A stretch of DNA of 64,000 nt, from the NCBI GenBank assembly GCA_028274465.1, contig CM051456.1:110723397-110787396 (forward strand), written 5' to 3'. This document shows, in pieces, positions 31,920 through 42,287 of this stretch. A program made the translations under genes and the position numbers. The notes below the pieces were generated by a model that saw only the letters and a program-made list of their open reading frames with translations, ran no database searches and was not told the origin of the DNA. Every line of letters starts with the position of its first letter. The stretch's first letter is position 1. Source of the DNA: Plantago ovata. Its lineage: Eukaryota > Streptophyta > Magnoliopsida > Lamiales > Plantaginaceae.

Positions 31920-31958
31920 ATGGCTGCTCTGCGATTCTCACCTTCCTATTTTCACTAA
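31920..31958 (+). promoter_or_regulatory. Upstream ORF before copy 7
   Basis: M-A-A-L-R-F-S-P-S-Y-F-H then TAA, 44 bases before the start of copy 7. The telo-box is at 31866-31874. Confidence 0.5.
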
Positions 31959-33151
31959 GTTGATTTGTTTCCTTGCCCAATTTCTACAAATCAGATCGAA
32001 TCATGGCTCGAGGAAGAGAGAAGGCACGTTTGCGAGGTGATTTGGATCGACTGAGTGAATTGCCTGACTCGCTAATCTTGCACATACTCTCTTCAATGGA
32101 GATGAAAGACGTCGTCAAAACAGGTATTCTCTCTAAACGATGGAAAAATCTTGCACATAATATTGTTTACAAATTCGATTTGGATTATTTAAAAACTTAG
32201 CCTAATGAGTACTTCCATGGTTGGATGGAGCGAAATCGAGAAACAGTTGTCTCCTTTATTGATACCACATTAAGACAACACGAGTCCAATATCAAAGTGC
32301 TTGTACTGAGGGCGTATTGCTTTCTTGAAAAGAATACATATGCCCTAATGGATGATTGGATTTGCTGTGTTTTGGATAAGAAGGTTGAGGTTTTGAAGGT
32401 TTCTGATGTGGGGATGTACAACTATGTCCTTCCTGATTGTTTGTTCAAGAGTTCATCACTTACTGAATTGAAATTACTTACTGAATTGAAATTAAAGCGT
32501 TTGGGCTTGCCCAAGTTATCATCGGTGGTTAAGTGGAAATGCTTAAGAGATTGTGCTTATCACACATTTGGTTAAATGATGAGTCTATGGAGAACATATT
32601 ATTAGGTTCTCCGGTGTTAGAGAGTTTGGCTCTTGTATATGTGGATGGCTTGGAACGCCTCAATATCATGTCTCCAAGTGTGCTGAAACTAAAACTCTAT
32701 GGTATTTGGTCTGGAGTTGATGCCAAATCTGATGCTATATTCAAAATCAGAGCTCCTTGGCTTTGAGAACTAGAGATTTCAGGCAGACTTCTTGTAACTA
32801 ACTAAATGTAAGATAGAGTATTTATCTTTGTTGGTAAAAGCTACCGTCGCTTTCACTGCCTATGATCCTATGTCCTGGAGCGGTGAGGATATAGAATTGG
32901 ATATGATGGAAATGGAATTTAATGCCAAGTGGATTGATATGGTGCCTCATGTACTCAAAGCCCTTTCTCATGTTGCTGAACTATCATTTGGAACAGAGCT
33001 CATCCAGGTGAGTAAATTTCTGGAATACATCTATATAATCAAAATTTCTCTATAAAACCCCTCTCAAGTAGGTTTGTATCTTTTTACACTAATTTTAATG
33101 TGTATCTGCATTCAGTTTATCTATTATCTTGAGGTAACCATCTAGAATACC

Positions 33152-34119
33152 GGGTTAATTGTAGATTTCGTCCCTTAAGTCCCGGTCCTCTTCGCATTTG
33201 GTCCCTACTTTTCGCGAATTGGCGAATTGAGTCCCCCAAATCGTATAATTCACCGTATAAATGTTACAATTCGCCCTAATTCACTGCCAAGTCATAAATA
33301 ATGAGATTTTTAAGTTTTCTTTTTAATATTTAAAAAAATAATTAAAAAAAAAAACCAAATGGGCTGCTCCGCCCAAATAGTGGCGGAGCTTTTAAGCTCA
33401 TGATCAGAGCTTAAAAAAAGCTCCGATCATGGAGCTTTTTAAGCTCCGGTCATTGAGCTTTTTAAGCTCCGATCTGGAGCTTAAAAAAAGCTCAATGATC
33501 GGAGCTTTTAAAGCTCCGATCTGGAGCTTAAAAAGCTCCATGACCGGAGCTTTTAAAGCTCCGATCGGGAGCTTCAAAAAAGCTCCATGACCGGAGCTTT
33601 TAAAGCTCCGATCGAGAGCTTAAAATAAGCTCCATGGTCGGAGCTTTTAAAGCTCCGATCTGGAGCTTAAAAAGCTCCATGACCGGAGCTTTTAAAGCTC
33701 CGATCGGGAGCTTAAAATAAGCTCCATGGTCGGAGCTTTTAAAGCTCCGATCTGGAGCTTAAAAAGCTCCATGACCGGAGCTTTTTAAGCTCCGATCTGG
33801 AGCTTAAAATAAGCTCCATGACCGGAGCTTTAACTCCGCCCGCCAAGGCGGAAGAGCTCCGCCCAATTGGGCGGAGATAAGCTCTTTTTTTTTTTTTTTT
33901 TCTAATTTCATTTTTACTTTTTTTTTAATTTTTTTATATTATTTAATAATTTTTAATATAGTTTTATAAAAGTTATAAATTATAATATTACATTTTTAAT
34001 CAAAATTAGGTTAGAACCAATACGCATACGACACGTGTCCGTATAGGACCGTATGCAAAAAAGTAGGGACCAAATACGAAGTGGACGGGGACTTAAGGGA
34101 CGAAATCTGCAATTAACCC
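33152..34119. mobile_element. Non-autonomous Mutator-like element (968 bp)
   Basis: The left terminus starts GGGTTAATTGTAGATTTCGT. The right terminus is its reverse complement with about eight mismatches over some 65 bases (words such as CCCTTAAGTCCC and TTTGGTCCCTACTTTT on both sides). The element is flanked by an exact 9-bp duplication TAGAATACC (33143-33151 and 34120-34128). Long TIRs with a 9-bp duplication are the signature of Mutator-like elements. There is no transposase coding. The interior is a palindrome array (see 33370-33875) followed by a T-rich tract. The removed site matches intron 1 of its paralogues, which confirms the insertion. Confidence 0.9.
33370..33875. repeat. Array of short palindromes inside the MULE
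   Basis: About nine units of 45-48 bp, each with two palindromes: GGAGCTTTTAAAGCTCC and GGAGCTTAAAAAGCTCC, separated by GATCTG, GATCGG, ATGACC or ATGGTC spacers. The array is bounded by GC-rich hairpins: GCTCCGCC to GGCGGAGC on the left, and the perfect 20-base palindrome CTCCGCCCAATTGGGCGGAG on the right. Because every sub-unit is self-complementary, either strand could fold into a series of stem-loops. Confidence 0.92.
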
Positions 34120-34301
34120 TAGAATACCAGTTGTATCTGAACTGAAAAGAGAAGCAGGGAATCTTTATTGTGTATTTATAGTGTAGTGCCATATAGTTTG
34201 ATATCTATAACAGTCCTGAAAAGCCGCTTTTTAGCAGTTTAGCCCAATGATCGGAATATACATCCTTGCGACCTTGTCAATGCTCTGCTATTGCCCGTGT
34301 A

Positions 34302-34872
34302 CAACATGGGTTGAGTTCTTAGTAAAATGTCTGGTGCAATAGTCATGTTGTATATTTTTATCTTGATATATGTTATGTGATTGTAATGTAGCTTTGATCT
34401 AAAGTCCGCATAGGTAGTGTCGATAGTCATGAATCTCAAGATGTTAATGTGTGGCAGTAAGAAAGAGTGAGTACACTATACAGTGAATTCTTAGAATTAC
34501 CTACCAAGTAGTGGATCTGAAATACTACCAAATTGTTACTGTCTTTAGACAATTGGTGAATATCCTCAACTAGATTGAAACTTTCGCTCGGAAGCTCTTA
34601 TAAAATGCATTACCTTGTGCTCGATCAACGTCATTTTAAATGTTGTGTCATGTATGAATTATCTATTTGTTCCAAGTTTTGTGATGGTGTGAAGTCTATG
34701 TTACATAAATGTGAGTAGTAGTTTGGATACGGATTAAGAAATTTGCGATGCAACTTATGCCATGTGTGTGCTTGTGGGGCAGCTAAAGAACGAGCTACTC
34801 ATTGCGAAGCTATGTACCTCTCGGAACCTCTATGGAAGAGACTGTTGGCATTGATTTAGCGATGGCTGGAAT
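34302..34872. other. Spacer right of the F-box cluster
   Basis: No coding frame with recognisable similarity, no repeat and no RNA gene seen. AT-rich. Confidence 0.5.
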
Positions 34873-35160
34873 TGACAGAATTCCAACTCTCTCAAAAGCT
34901 CGAACTAATGGGGAGGAACGAAATGTAATCATTTATATTAATTCTCCAACACCCCCCCGCACTCGTGGCCGATTTCAACCTCTTTGGGGAAACCAATCGA
35001 GTGGAAATTTAATATGGGGCGGAGTTTGTCTCCTCAGAGATTCGAACCCAAGTGGGCGTGAGCCAAATGGCTCTGATACCATGATAGAATTCCAACTCTC
35101 CCAAAAGCTCGAACTAATGGGGAGAAACAGAATCTAATCATTTATATTAATTCTCCAACA
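34873..35160 (-). mobile_element. TRIM (miniature LTR retrotransposon)
   Basis: Two direct repeats of 79 bases (34873-34951 and 35082-35160) begin TG and end CA in minus orientation. Next to the 5' LTR, on the minus strand, is TGGTATCAGAGCC, the primer-binding site for initiator methionine tRNA. A G-rich polypurine tract precedes the 3' LTR. The 288-bp total, lack of coding and near-matching 5-base flanks (GGAAT and TGAAT) fit a TRIM. The LTRs differ at only a few positions, so it is fairly young. It appears complete for its type. Confidence 0.85.
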
Positions 35161-36079
35161 TGAATCACATTATATTTTGGAGGATATTGCATTGCGATGA
35201 TCATAAAAAATGACTATCTAACATATGATATCATCTGCATTAAATTAATACAGTTCCAAAGTAGTTTTATTGATATTGTTAGATTCATCTTTCCTTCTCG
35301 CTCCCATAGACAAGTTAGTAGCAGCAATATTTTTTCAGTGTTTTCTTTTGAGCCATTAGAAATTTTCGACCACAGAGAGAAAATACAATGTAGGACTGGT
35401 GCCTTGATCACAACTTAGTTTAGACATAGATCAGTTCAGGGTTAAATAGCCCATAAGAGCATTTGCAGATGGTCTTATAATATTTCCTCCCTATTCATTT
35501 CTATTTTTCTTGCGAATTTTCTTTTTCGATCATCTATGTCTTTTTATTCTTTTCCCCATAGTATATCATACCAAACACACAAAACAAATTGGCATCACCA
35601 TCACGGCCCCGCGCTAAACTCGGTGCTACAATTCTAAGTATCATCAATATATCCCAAGTATCCAACCCATGTATGAACTATGAAGCAAGTTCATAATTAA
35701 ATGCAGTCCGTTCGTTCATTTAATTTACAGTTTTATATATAACATAATTTTATTAACTTTTTTTTTTTTTATCATTAGCTTAAAATTAAGTTAATTTGTA
35801 ACGAAATTTAAATTTAGTTTTAGCTAGTTGATAAAAAAATTAAAATGCAACAATGATTTGGAACATTAAAAAGAAAAGTTTAATTGTACAGCTAACCATA
35901 GAAAGTACTCTATATACAAATCCTATGATTAGTGTTCCTTGGGATCAATAAACAGTACCAGTTTACCATATATATGCATGCCACCAAACAACCATTTTAG
36001 ATTCAAGTGTTCAGATTAAGGATTATAAACGACTGTTTGGCATTCATATGGTTACGATATCAGCAGCACTGCAGCAATG
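35161..36079. other. Spacer, nothing recognised
   Basis: AT-rich with short homopolymer runs. Open frames here are short, lack recognisable motifs and look like chance. Confidence 0.5.
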
Positions 36080-36238
36080 ATATTGGTTTCTGGAACCAAG
36101 GCTTTGCCTTGAATATTGAGTGGAGGTTTCTCTCCCTTGTCTCTCGACTTACGCTGTCGGTTCCCATGAACATCTCTTATGCTCGTGTAACCCTTACTCT
36201 TATTTTTTATTAAATGAATAAACATTTTACCGTTAAAA
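36080..36238 (+). mobile_element. Probable LINE 3' tail
   Basis: The segment ends TTTTTTATTAAATGAATAAA, then CATTTTACCGTTAAAAAAAA, the 3' UTR plus A-tail form seen at the ends of the other LINE copies here (near 1100 and 18790). GCAGCAATG occurs just before (36071-36079) and just after (about 36246-36254) and may be the target duplication. The body is too short to show a domain. Confidence 0.5.
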
Positions 36239-37394
36239 AAAAAAGTAGCAGCAATGCAAATTCGAGGAAATTTCAAACAGAGGAACTAAATAAAATTAAC
36301 AATTAAGATTCTGTACTGGAGAAGAACTTAAAAATATGAAATTGAGTGGATCGTGATGTATTTAATTTGTCTGTACATAAGCAGTCAGGGTCCGTCAATA
36401 ATATTCCTAGACAAATGAACACATCTGGTCGGAGCTAGTAGTGGTAATCTGAATATCCCTGGTTTATTCTTTAATTAACAGCGTTTACTAACAAGTAACG
36501 ACAACAGACACACCATGTGAATTGTGGGCTACGCAGCTAGTTTTAAGTGTGCCTCAGAACATAAGCATCTAGTCTAGGAGTAGTAGTTTTTTTTAAAACG
36601 GTAAATATTACAACTAATCATTGATTAATGTTATACAAATTTTTTAAACCACCTTACTTCTTCCCACATAAGTCAACCTTAAGTTAACTATATGTTTTAA
36701 TAAACTAGCTTATCAACGTTCATATTTTCATTATATCCCTAATAATATAATAATAAGAATAATATAACATATTATTTAATTAATAGTTTAGACATAAATA
36801 TATTATTATTAGAAATAAAACTAATAAAGAATAACAAATATTTATTGTCATAACATGAAAAATGATTATTTAATTAATAGTTTAGACATAAATATATTAA
36901 TATTTTTATGTTAAAATAATAATAATTATTAGTATCATATTTGTTAATATTTATTTTATTATTAAATATGAAAAATGAATGAAGAATATGTAATGCTCCT
37001 GTGTTGGGTTTCTCCATTATATAGTTTTAAGGGGACACGATATGATTATAAATATCTTTGTTTTGGTTAAAGAACTCATTTTAATGTTCTAAGCATCATT
37101 GCATGTTTGTTGTGTAATTTTAAGAGACTTTGGTGTAATTTTAAGAGCTCTAACCTCATATATAAAGTCTATCCCCCTTGTTCACTTCTTTAAAATTACT
37201 TTTGCCTTTCTATTGACAAAATATTCTTCCCGACTTGGGTGAATACATGTTATAGACATGATCACTTCACTAAGAAGCTAGCAAGATGTTGAATAGTTAA
37301 AAATAAAAATAAATAAATAAAAAAACCTACGCTTACATGCTTGCTTGCATATAATATATGACTTGGGTGAATATAGGCAGTAACCATTACTAAT
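36239..37394. other. AT-rich spacer with a direct repeat
   Basis: TATTTAATTAATAGTTTAGA, then CATAAATATATTA, occurs at about 36771 and again at about 36865. TTTTTTTTAAAACGGTAAAT near 36586 resembles a reversed LINE tail. No genes recognised. Confidence 0.5.
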
Positions 37395-38040
37395 ATTGTT
37401 GCTACTTCGTAGGTTATATTTCAACATGAGATTGTTCTATACTTCATAAAAATGTTAAAAGTTGTTTCTTGCATTATTGGTAACCATGCATCTTAAACTA
37501 ATGGTCTATCAAATTGGCACAAAGTATTCCCATGGTCCATGTAAGCTTATAGCCAACATGCTTACGATCATGGAATAGATAACCGATCAATCAAGTAGCT
37601 CAGTACTCACATTGCACTTATCATCTGTTCCAATCAGCTTCTCAACAATACTGACAACATTAAAATATGTTACCACTAAGCTTTAAGCAACATGCTTACG
37701 ATCAAGACTAATAGTATGTGGGGGGGGGGGGGGGGTCATCCCATGAATGCTTAATGTTACTACTTCGTAGCTTGTATTGCAGCGTAAGACTATTCTATAC
37801 TAATTAAAAAATGCTATTGTAGCTTCATGCATTATTGGCAACCATGCATCATACACTAAGGGTCTATCAAATTTGAACCAACTATGCCCATGGTCAATGC
37901 AAGCTTATGGCCAACATACGATCATGAATATCAGGATACTGATAAATCATCTAAGTTAGTAGTCACATTGCAATTCTAACCAGTTTCAATAAGCTTCTCA
38001 TCGCTACTGTTAACAACAATAAATTTATTTACCAGTCACC
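37395..38040. repeat. Diverged tandem duplication of about 290-350 bp with a G16 tract
   Basis: Copy 1 starts TTGTTGCTACTTCGTAGG (37395) and copy 2 starts ATGTTACTACTTCGTAGC (37752). Both continue through a GCATTATTGG, AACCATGCATC, TCTATCAAAT series. A run of 16 G (37720-37735) sits between them. No coding. Confidence 0.7.
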
Positions 38041-39094
38041 AATGGTTGTTAACACGACGACTTCACTAAGTTTTCTCAAAGAGCTCTTCTACGGTTAGTC
38101 GCTTAAAGCATAAAGGGAACTACAATAAAATGAATCTCCCCATGAAGCTAATGAATATGGAAACATACTGATTAATAATTTTGCCAGAGTCAGCTTAATA
38201 ATTTCATTTTTTCAAACAATAACTGCAATTCTTATCGGTTAAAGCATGCTCTCCAGACTCTACTCAATAGTTCCAGTACTACCATATTCATTCTTAGGAG
38301 AGTGCCTAGTTTTTTAAGATCAATTCGCAATGCTTCTATCTTCAAAAGCAGTGACATTTAGAACCAAGGTTAATTTATTTTCAACTGGAGGGCCAATTTT
38401 GAAGATCAATTCTTGATGCATGAAAGTGAGTCCGACAAAATATGATCAAGAAAATAGTTACTCTTTCCTACCATATTTTGCTTAGTTTCTAATTTTATTT
38501 TAATTTGATATCCCAACATTCTTATATTCAGAGCTCAACTTCTGAAGATGTGGAAGTATTGATGTTGTGAGAATAGAAAAAAGTAGAAACATGAAAACTT
38601 ATTGAAAAAGTGTGAAACAGTTAGCTTTGATGTTAATAGACTGAATACATCGGAATATGTAATTTGTTGAAATGATGTAAAATAGTAAATTTTGTAGGTC
38701 AGTGAAGACACAAGAGAAGCAATTAGTTTGAAATGGTATTAAAGTCAATCATCTTGTAAAACAATGATAAGGAGTTTGACTAGATACACTATAATTTGTT
38801 GAAAAGATGTGAAATAATGACGTTTGACGTTAACCAAGATGATTAAATAATAAGAATTTGTTAAAAAGATGTGGGGCATTAAAATTTTGATATTGTTCAA
38901 GAGTTTTCTGATTAGTAAATGAGCGCTACAAACATCATCCATCCAATAGTTCCATTATTCGCGTTGTGAAAAAGCACCGTGTGGTCGTTAATATAAGATA
39001 TTTGCTCAAAACATACTTGTGAAGGGTGGTTGCACTGAAGAATATGCGAATTGATTGTACAATACAACTTCAAACAGTGCGCTATATTGAAGAA
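38041..39094. other. Spacer with a degenerate interspersed motif
   Basis: From about 38560 to 38900 the motif AATTTGTTGAAAAGATGTGA, then AATAGTAA, recurs in degraded form about every 70-90 bases (for example near 38605, 38665, 38795 and 38855). The same motif occurs in the block after each satellite array (such as 40237 and 40423), which links this flank to the macro-units. No gene recognised. Confidence 0.5.
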
Positions 39095-39116
39095 CTTTGA
39101 ACTGGCCGAACAAAAC

Positions 39117-39155
<39 letters not shown>

Positions 39156-39509
39156 CAATGTAACTTACTATTACATGTTTCCAAAAAACCTTCATCTGTA
39201 CAAAGCCATGACACCGTGACCCGAAGCATACAACACACAGCAATCCAGTCGGACATATACAATGAAGCAGTTTAAACAACATAACAGAGATAGAAGCCTT
39301 AAAAAGAGAAAAGGACAAGGATAATGTAGTTACTTCATGATTTCCATCAGAATACCTTATCCGTGCCAGCAAGTTGCAAATCTCCATTGTTTTAAAATGT
39401 TGTGGTGAATATTTAATTCCACATGAGACACATAATACTACCCAACATGCACAATCATCTAGAAATCCTTGAAATCCAATATATTAAGCAGCTTCTAATG
39501 CAACATATC

Positions 39510-40210
39510 CAATTTAAACTTCACTTGTCAAGATTCAAGCCTAATCTCCATTAGCACTATTGGTATCGATCCATAAAATCACATCACCTTTAATTGTCAA
39601 CCCTTAAATTCAGAACCCAATTACCACTTCTATCAATATCCAATTTTCTAAATCCTCAAATCACTCAATTCACTCCTAAAACTTTTCAAACTGTCCAAAA
39701 ATACCAACTTCACTTGTCAAGATTCAAGACTAATCTCCATTAGCACTATTGGTATCAATCCATAGATTTTAATTGTCAACCCTAAATTCAGAACCCAATA
39801 ACCACTTCAATCAATATCCAATTTTCTAAATCCTTGAATTACTCAATTCACTCCTAAAACTTTTATAACTGTCATAGAACTCCAAATTTCACTTGTCAAT
39901 ATTCAATCCTAATCTCCATTAGCACTACTGGTATCAACCCATAAAATCACATCACCTTTAACTGTCAACCCATAAATTCATAACCAAAGTACCACTTCCA
40001 TCAATATCCAATTTTCTAAATCATGGAATCACTCAATTCACTCCTAAAACTTTTCTAACTGTCCAAAAATTCCAAGTTCACTGGTCAAGATTCAAGCCTA
40101 ATCTCCATTAGCACTATTGGTATCAATCCATAAAATCACATCACCTTTAATTGTCAACTTTTAAATTCAGAACCCAATTACCACATCACTAGAACCTAAT
40201 TTCCACATCA
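39510..40210. repeat. Satellite array A (about 4 copies of a 180-190 bp unit)
   Basis: The unit contains CTTCACTTGTCAAGATTCAA, CTAATCTCCATTAGCACTAT, TAAATTCAGAACCCAATTAC and CACTCAATTCACTCCTAAAA in that order. Unit starts are near 39515, 39707, 39885 and 40073. Copies are about 85-95% alike, and some lack small internal parts. Confidence 0.92.
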
Positions 40211-40735
40211 CCTTTAGAAGGATCGAATACTTGAGAATTTATTGTAAAGTTGTGGAATAGTAAAATTATGTTGCAAGATGAACACACTAAAGAAAGAGTT
40301 TGTACGCAAAGATATTGAAGTAAATTAACTTTAACAAAAATGGTAACGGGTGACTAGTTCTCAAAAAGTTATTAAAATGGTGTGACATAGTGAAGTTAAA
40401 AAGGAACTTAAACATACTTAAAATTTGTTGAAAATGTGTGGTAAGTGAAGTATTGATTTCACTTGAAGACACTAAAAGAAAGATTTTATTTGCAAGGACA
40501 TTAAGCAGTAACTAAAAAAGGCTACACGTCTTATTTTTTCTGAAGGGATGTGAACTAGTAATGCTTTAGTTTATCATTAATGGAAGATGTTTTGCTCAAA
40601 AAACCATTTGTGAAAGGATATTAAATTTAAGAATATGTGAATAGTCTTCACATTTAAGAATATGCAAATAGTCTGAGCTATACAGAATCCAACACTAAAT
40701 AATTTTAAATACAGTAAAATCGGAAGGACCCGTAC

Positions 40736-40810
40736 CTGATCAATGTTGAAAGAACCACAGCTCCCAGCTGAGTGCGAAACAGAGAACCGCAGAAAACAGA
40801 CTGCCAAAGC
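40736..40810 (-). pseudogene. Exon-like piece, unidentified (repeated per unit)
   Basis: On the minus strand an open stretch (R-F-S-V-S-H-S-A-G-S-C-G-S-F-N-I-D-Q) ends in CAG followed by GTACGGG, a good donor. Equivalent pieces lie near 45250, 48095 and 53510. It is compact and cysteine- and serine-containing, and I do not recognise it. Other minus-strand exon-like pieces that I cannot name precede GTAAGT donors: M-E-I-C-N-L-L-A-R-I-G-D-F-D-G-K-H-E at about 43259-43320, and V-L-G-G-R-V-L-L-L-V, with its donor at 42853 (copies near 45520 and 49825). Confidence 0.35.
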
Positions 40811-41064
40811 AAGCCATGAGATTTAGAATAGTGAGATTTGATGATAATAATCATGAAAAGAAGAGGAAATTGCATGATAAATAACTATTTAATTAACATT
40901 AAAACATATTGACGTGACACGTAAAAACACCAAATATGCAAGGGACACCTGCAAATTATGGTCAAACAAAAGTTTTTAAACCACCATAGAAAAGGTGTGC
41001 AGAAAACCAAACCCACCCCCTCACTCAAGTGAGTTCATTAATATCCGGAGGGTAAAAATGTTAC

Positions 41065-41218
41065 CTAATATGCCTTAGAAATTCGAGCCCGTCCTGTGGA
41101 GGAGGACCAGAATCAAAATCAGGTTCTCATGTAACCACAAAGGCAGGCTTCTGAAGGTTACTGTAATCTTCATCACTGTCACCGTCTTCGATGAACTCTC
41201 CTTCCGGATCTATGCAGC
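41065..41218 (-). pseudogene. Gemin2/SIP1-like exon fragment, copy in unit 1
   Basis: The minus strand reads D-P-E-G-E-F-I-E-D-G-D-S-D-E-D-Y, then K-P-A-F-V-V-T, then E-P-D-F-D-S-G-P-P and Q-D-G-L-E-F-L-R, and ends in a GTAAC donor at 41064. In plant Gemin2/SIP1-like spliceosomal assembly proteins a similar acidic stretch precedes a D-G-L-E-Y-L-R-R-V-R motif. From memory this is the best match, not a proven one. This copy has an in-frame TGA where the copy at 48431-48571 has TGT, plus a short extra insert. It is an isolated exon without the rest of the gene. Confidence 0.45.
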
Positions 41219-41933
41219 CTGTTGTAAGGACAAACATCTTTATAAGGAACACCGGCGAATGTTTCACTCATGTTTGCCAGAGTGGATTGTGTGTGAGAAA
41301 TATAGAACCCTGAAACATCCAACATTGCTACTTATCTTGTTCAAGCAAGCAGAGTTTTACTTTCTAGAGTTGTCCCTATTCCCCCCTTCATACCCAAGAG
41401 GGAAAAAGAAAGAAAGAATGCTTACAAATATATCTAAGCATTGTTCAATTCAACCATAAGTACTCATGGTTCTAATATTTCAGCTCGATGACATGGTATT
41501 AATAAATTGAACATGAATATTGTTCATATATTTTGTTTTGCATCTTTTACCACAATCTCCTTACATAAAAAACATTCATAATAAGCTTCTACTTTCAACA
41601 TATGTGTTGAACAATCCTGGCCTATTAAAAGTCTAGTGTATCTATTATTTTAAAGCTCTACGTGCATCAAGCATCATCATGTGAGAGTTGAGAGTGTAAG
41701 ATTGCCTTAATAAAAAACTTGAAGAAAACAAATGAAAAATATGTCACACACAGACAACACACAAGAATGAAGAGTAGATGGTTTAACATCTCTAGGGCTT
41801 TAAAATAGAATATATAGAGGACATAATTGAAGTGAAGAAGTGATGAAATGAGTAAGCTTTACATTATTTCATTTGGCAACAGTAATCTGTATTCCATAAA
41901 CACATTCAATAGATGTCTTACCTTAATTTATAC

Positions 41934-42287
41934 CAGCTGACAGCACTCCGGAGGCATCTGAGTTGTCCACACCATCATAGTGGGTTGTATCGCCTCTAAC
42001 CTATAGGACAAAATCAGAGAGATGTCTGTAAAAACAAGCTAACCAATATATACCGTATATAAAACACAAAAAAATATAGTCAGCTCAGCGGACATGGATA
42101 ATAAATACATAATGAACACATTGCAGGACCGAGACTGAGCGAAAACCCCACAAAGCAAACTGACAATTGAATATGTGAATAGAGAGCATACCACAACTCC
42201 AATACACACAATAGCTTGATACTTCCGAGACTTCCCAAGCTTCTCAACAACAATGCTAATTTCAAAACTTCCGGGTACCCAGACAAC
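41934..42287 (-). pseudogene. Lumazine synthase exons (unit 1)
   Basis: The exon 42287-42192 (32 codons) encodes [10 protein letters not shown], then [11 protein letters not shown]. The exon 42000-41934 encodes V-R-G-D-T-T-H-Y-D-G-V-D-N-S then A-S-G-V-L-S-A. Together they match the core of 6,7-dimethyl-8-ribityllumazine synthase, the riboflavin-pathway enzyme. W-V-P-G-S-F-E-I and R-G-D-T-T-H-Y-D are its active-site signatures. Splice sites are CTAG acceptor, GTATGC donor, CTATAG acceptor and GTATAA donor. The usual A-V-A-N-S-A-A-S is changed to G-V-D-N-S-D-A-S. No transit peptide, N-terminal or C-terminal exons are nearby, so it is a captured fragment and not a working gene. Confidence 0.8.

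Larger units (their letters stand above)
32003..34301 (+). pseudogene. F-box copy 7, split by a MULE
   Basis: Exon 1 (32003-33007) begins as in its paralogues (M-A-R-G-R-E-K-A-R-L-R-G-D-L-D-R-L) but loses several codons after K-R-W-K-N-L and stops at 32198-32200. An 18-base tandem duplication (TTACTGAATTGAAATTAC), a frameshift near 32550 and a stop near 32764 follow. The end of exon 1 (32828-33007) is open with a good donor. Intron 1 is interrupted at 33152-34119 by a MULE, then continues to about 34301, where family similarity ends. Exons 2 and 3 are missing. This is the right edge of the cluster. Confidence 0.85.

Noticed and set aside
34802-35137. A 111-codon plus-strand frame over the TRIM
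   Set aside because: It is made of LTR and primer-site sequence and has no protein similarity.
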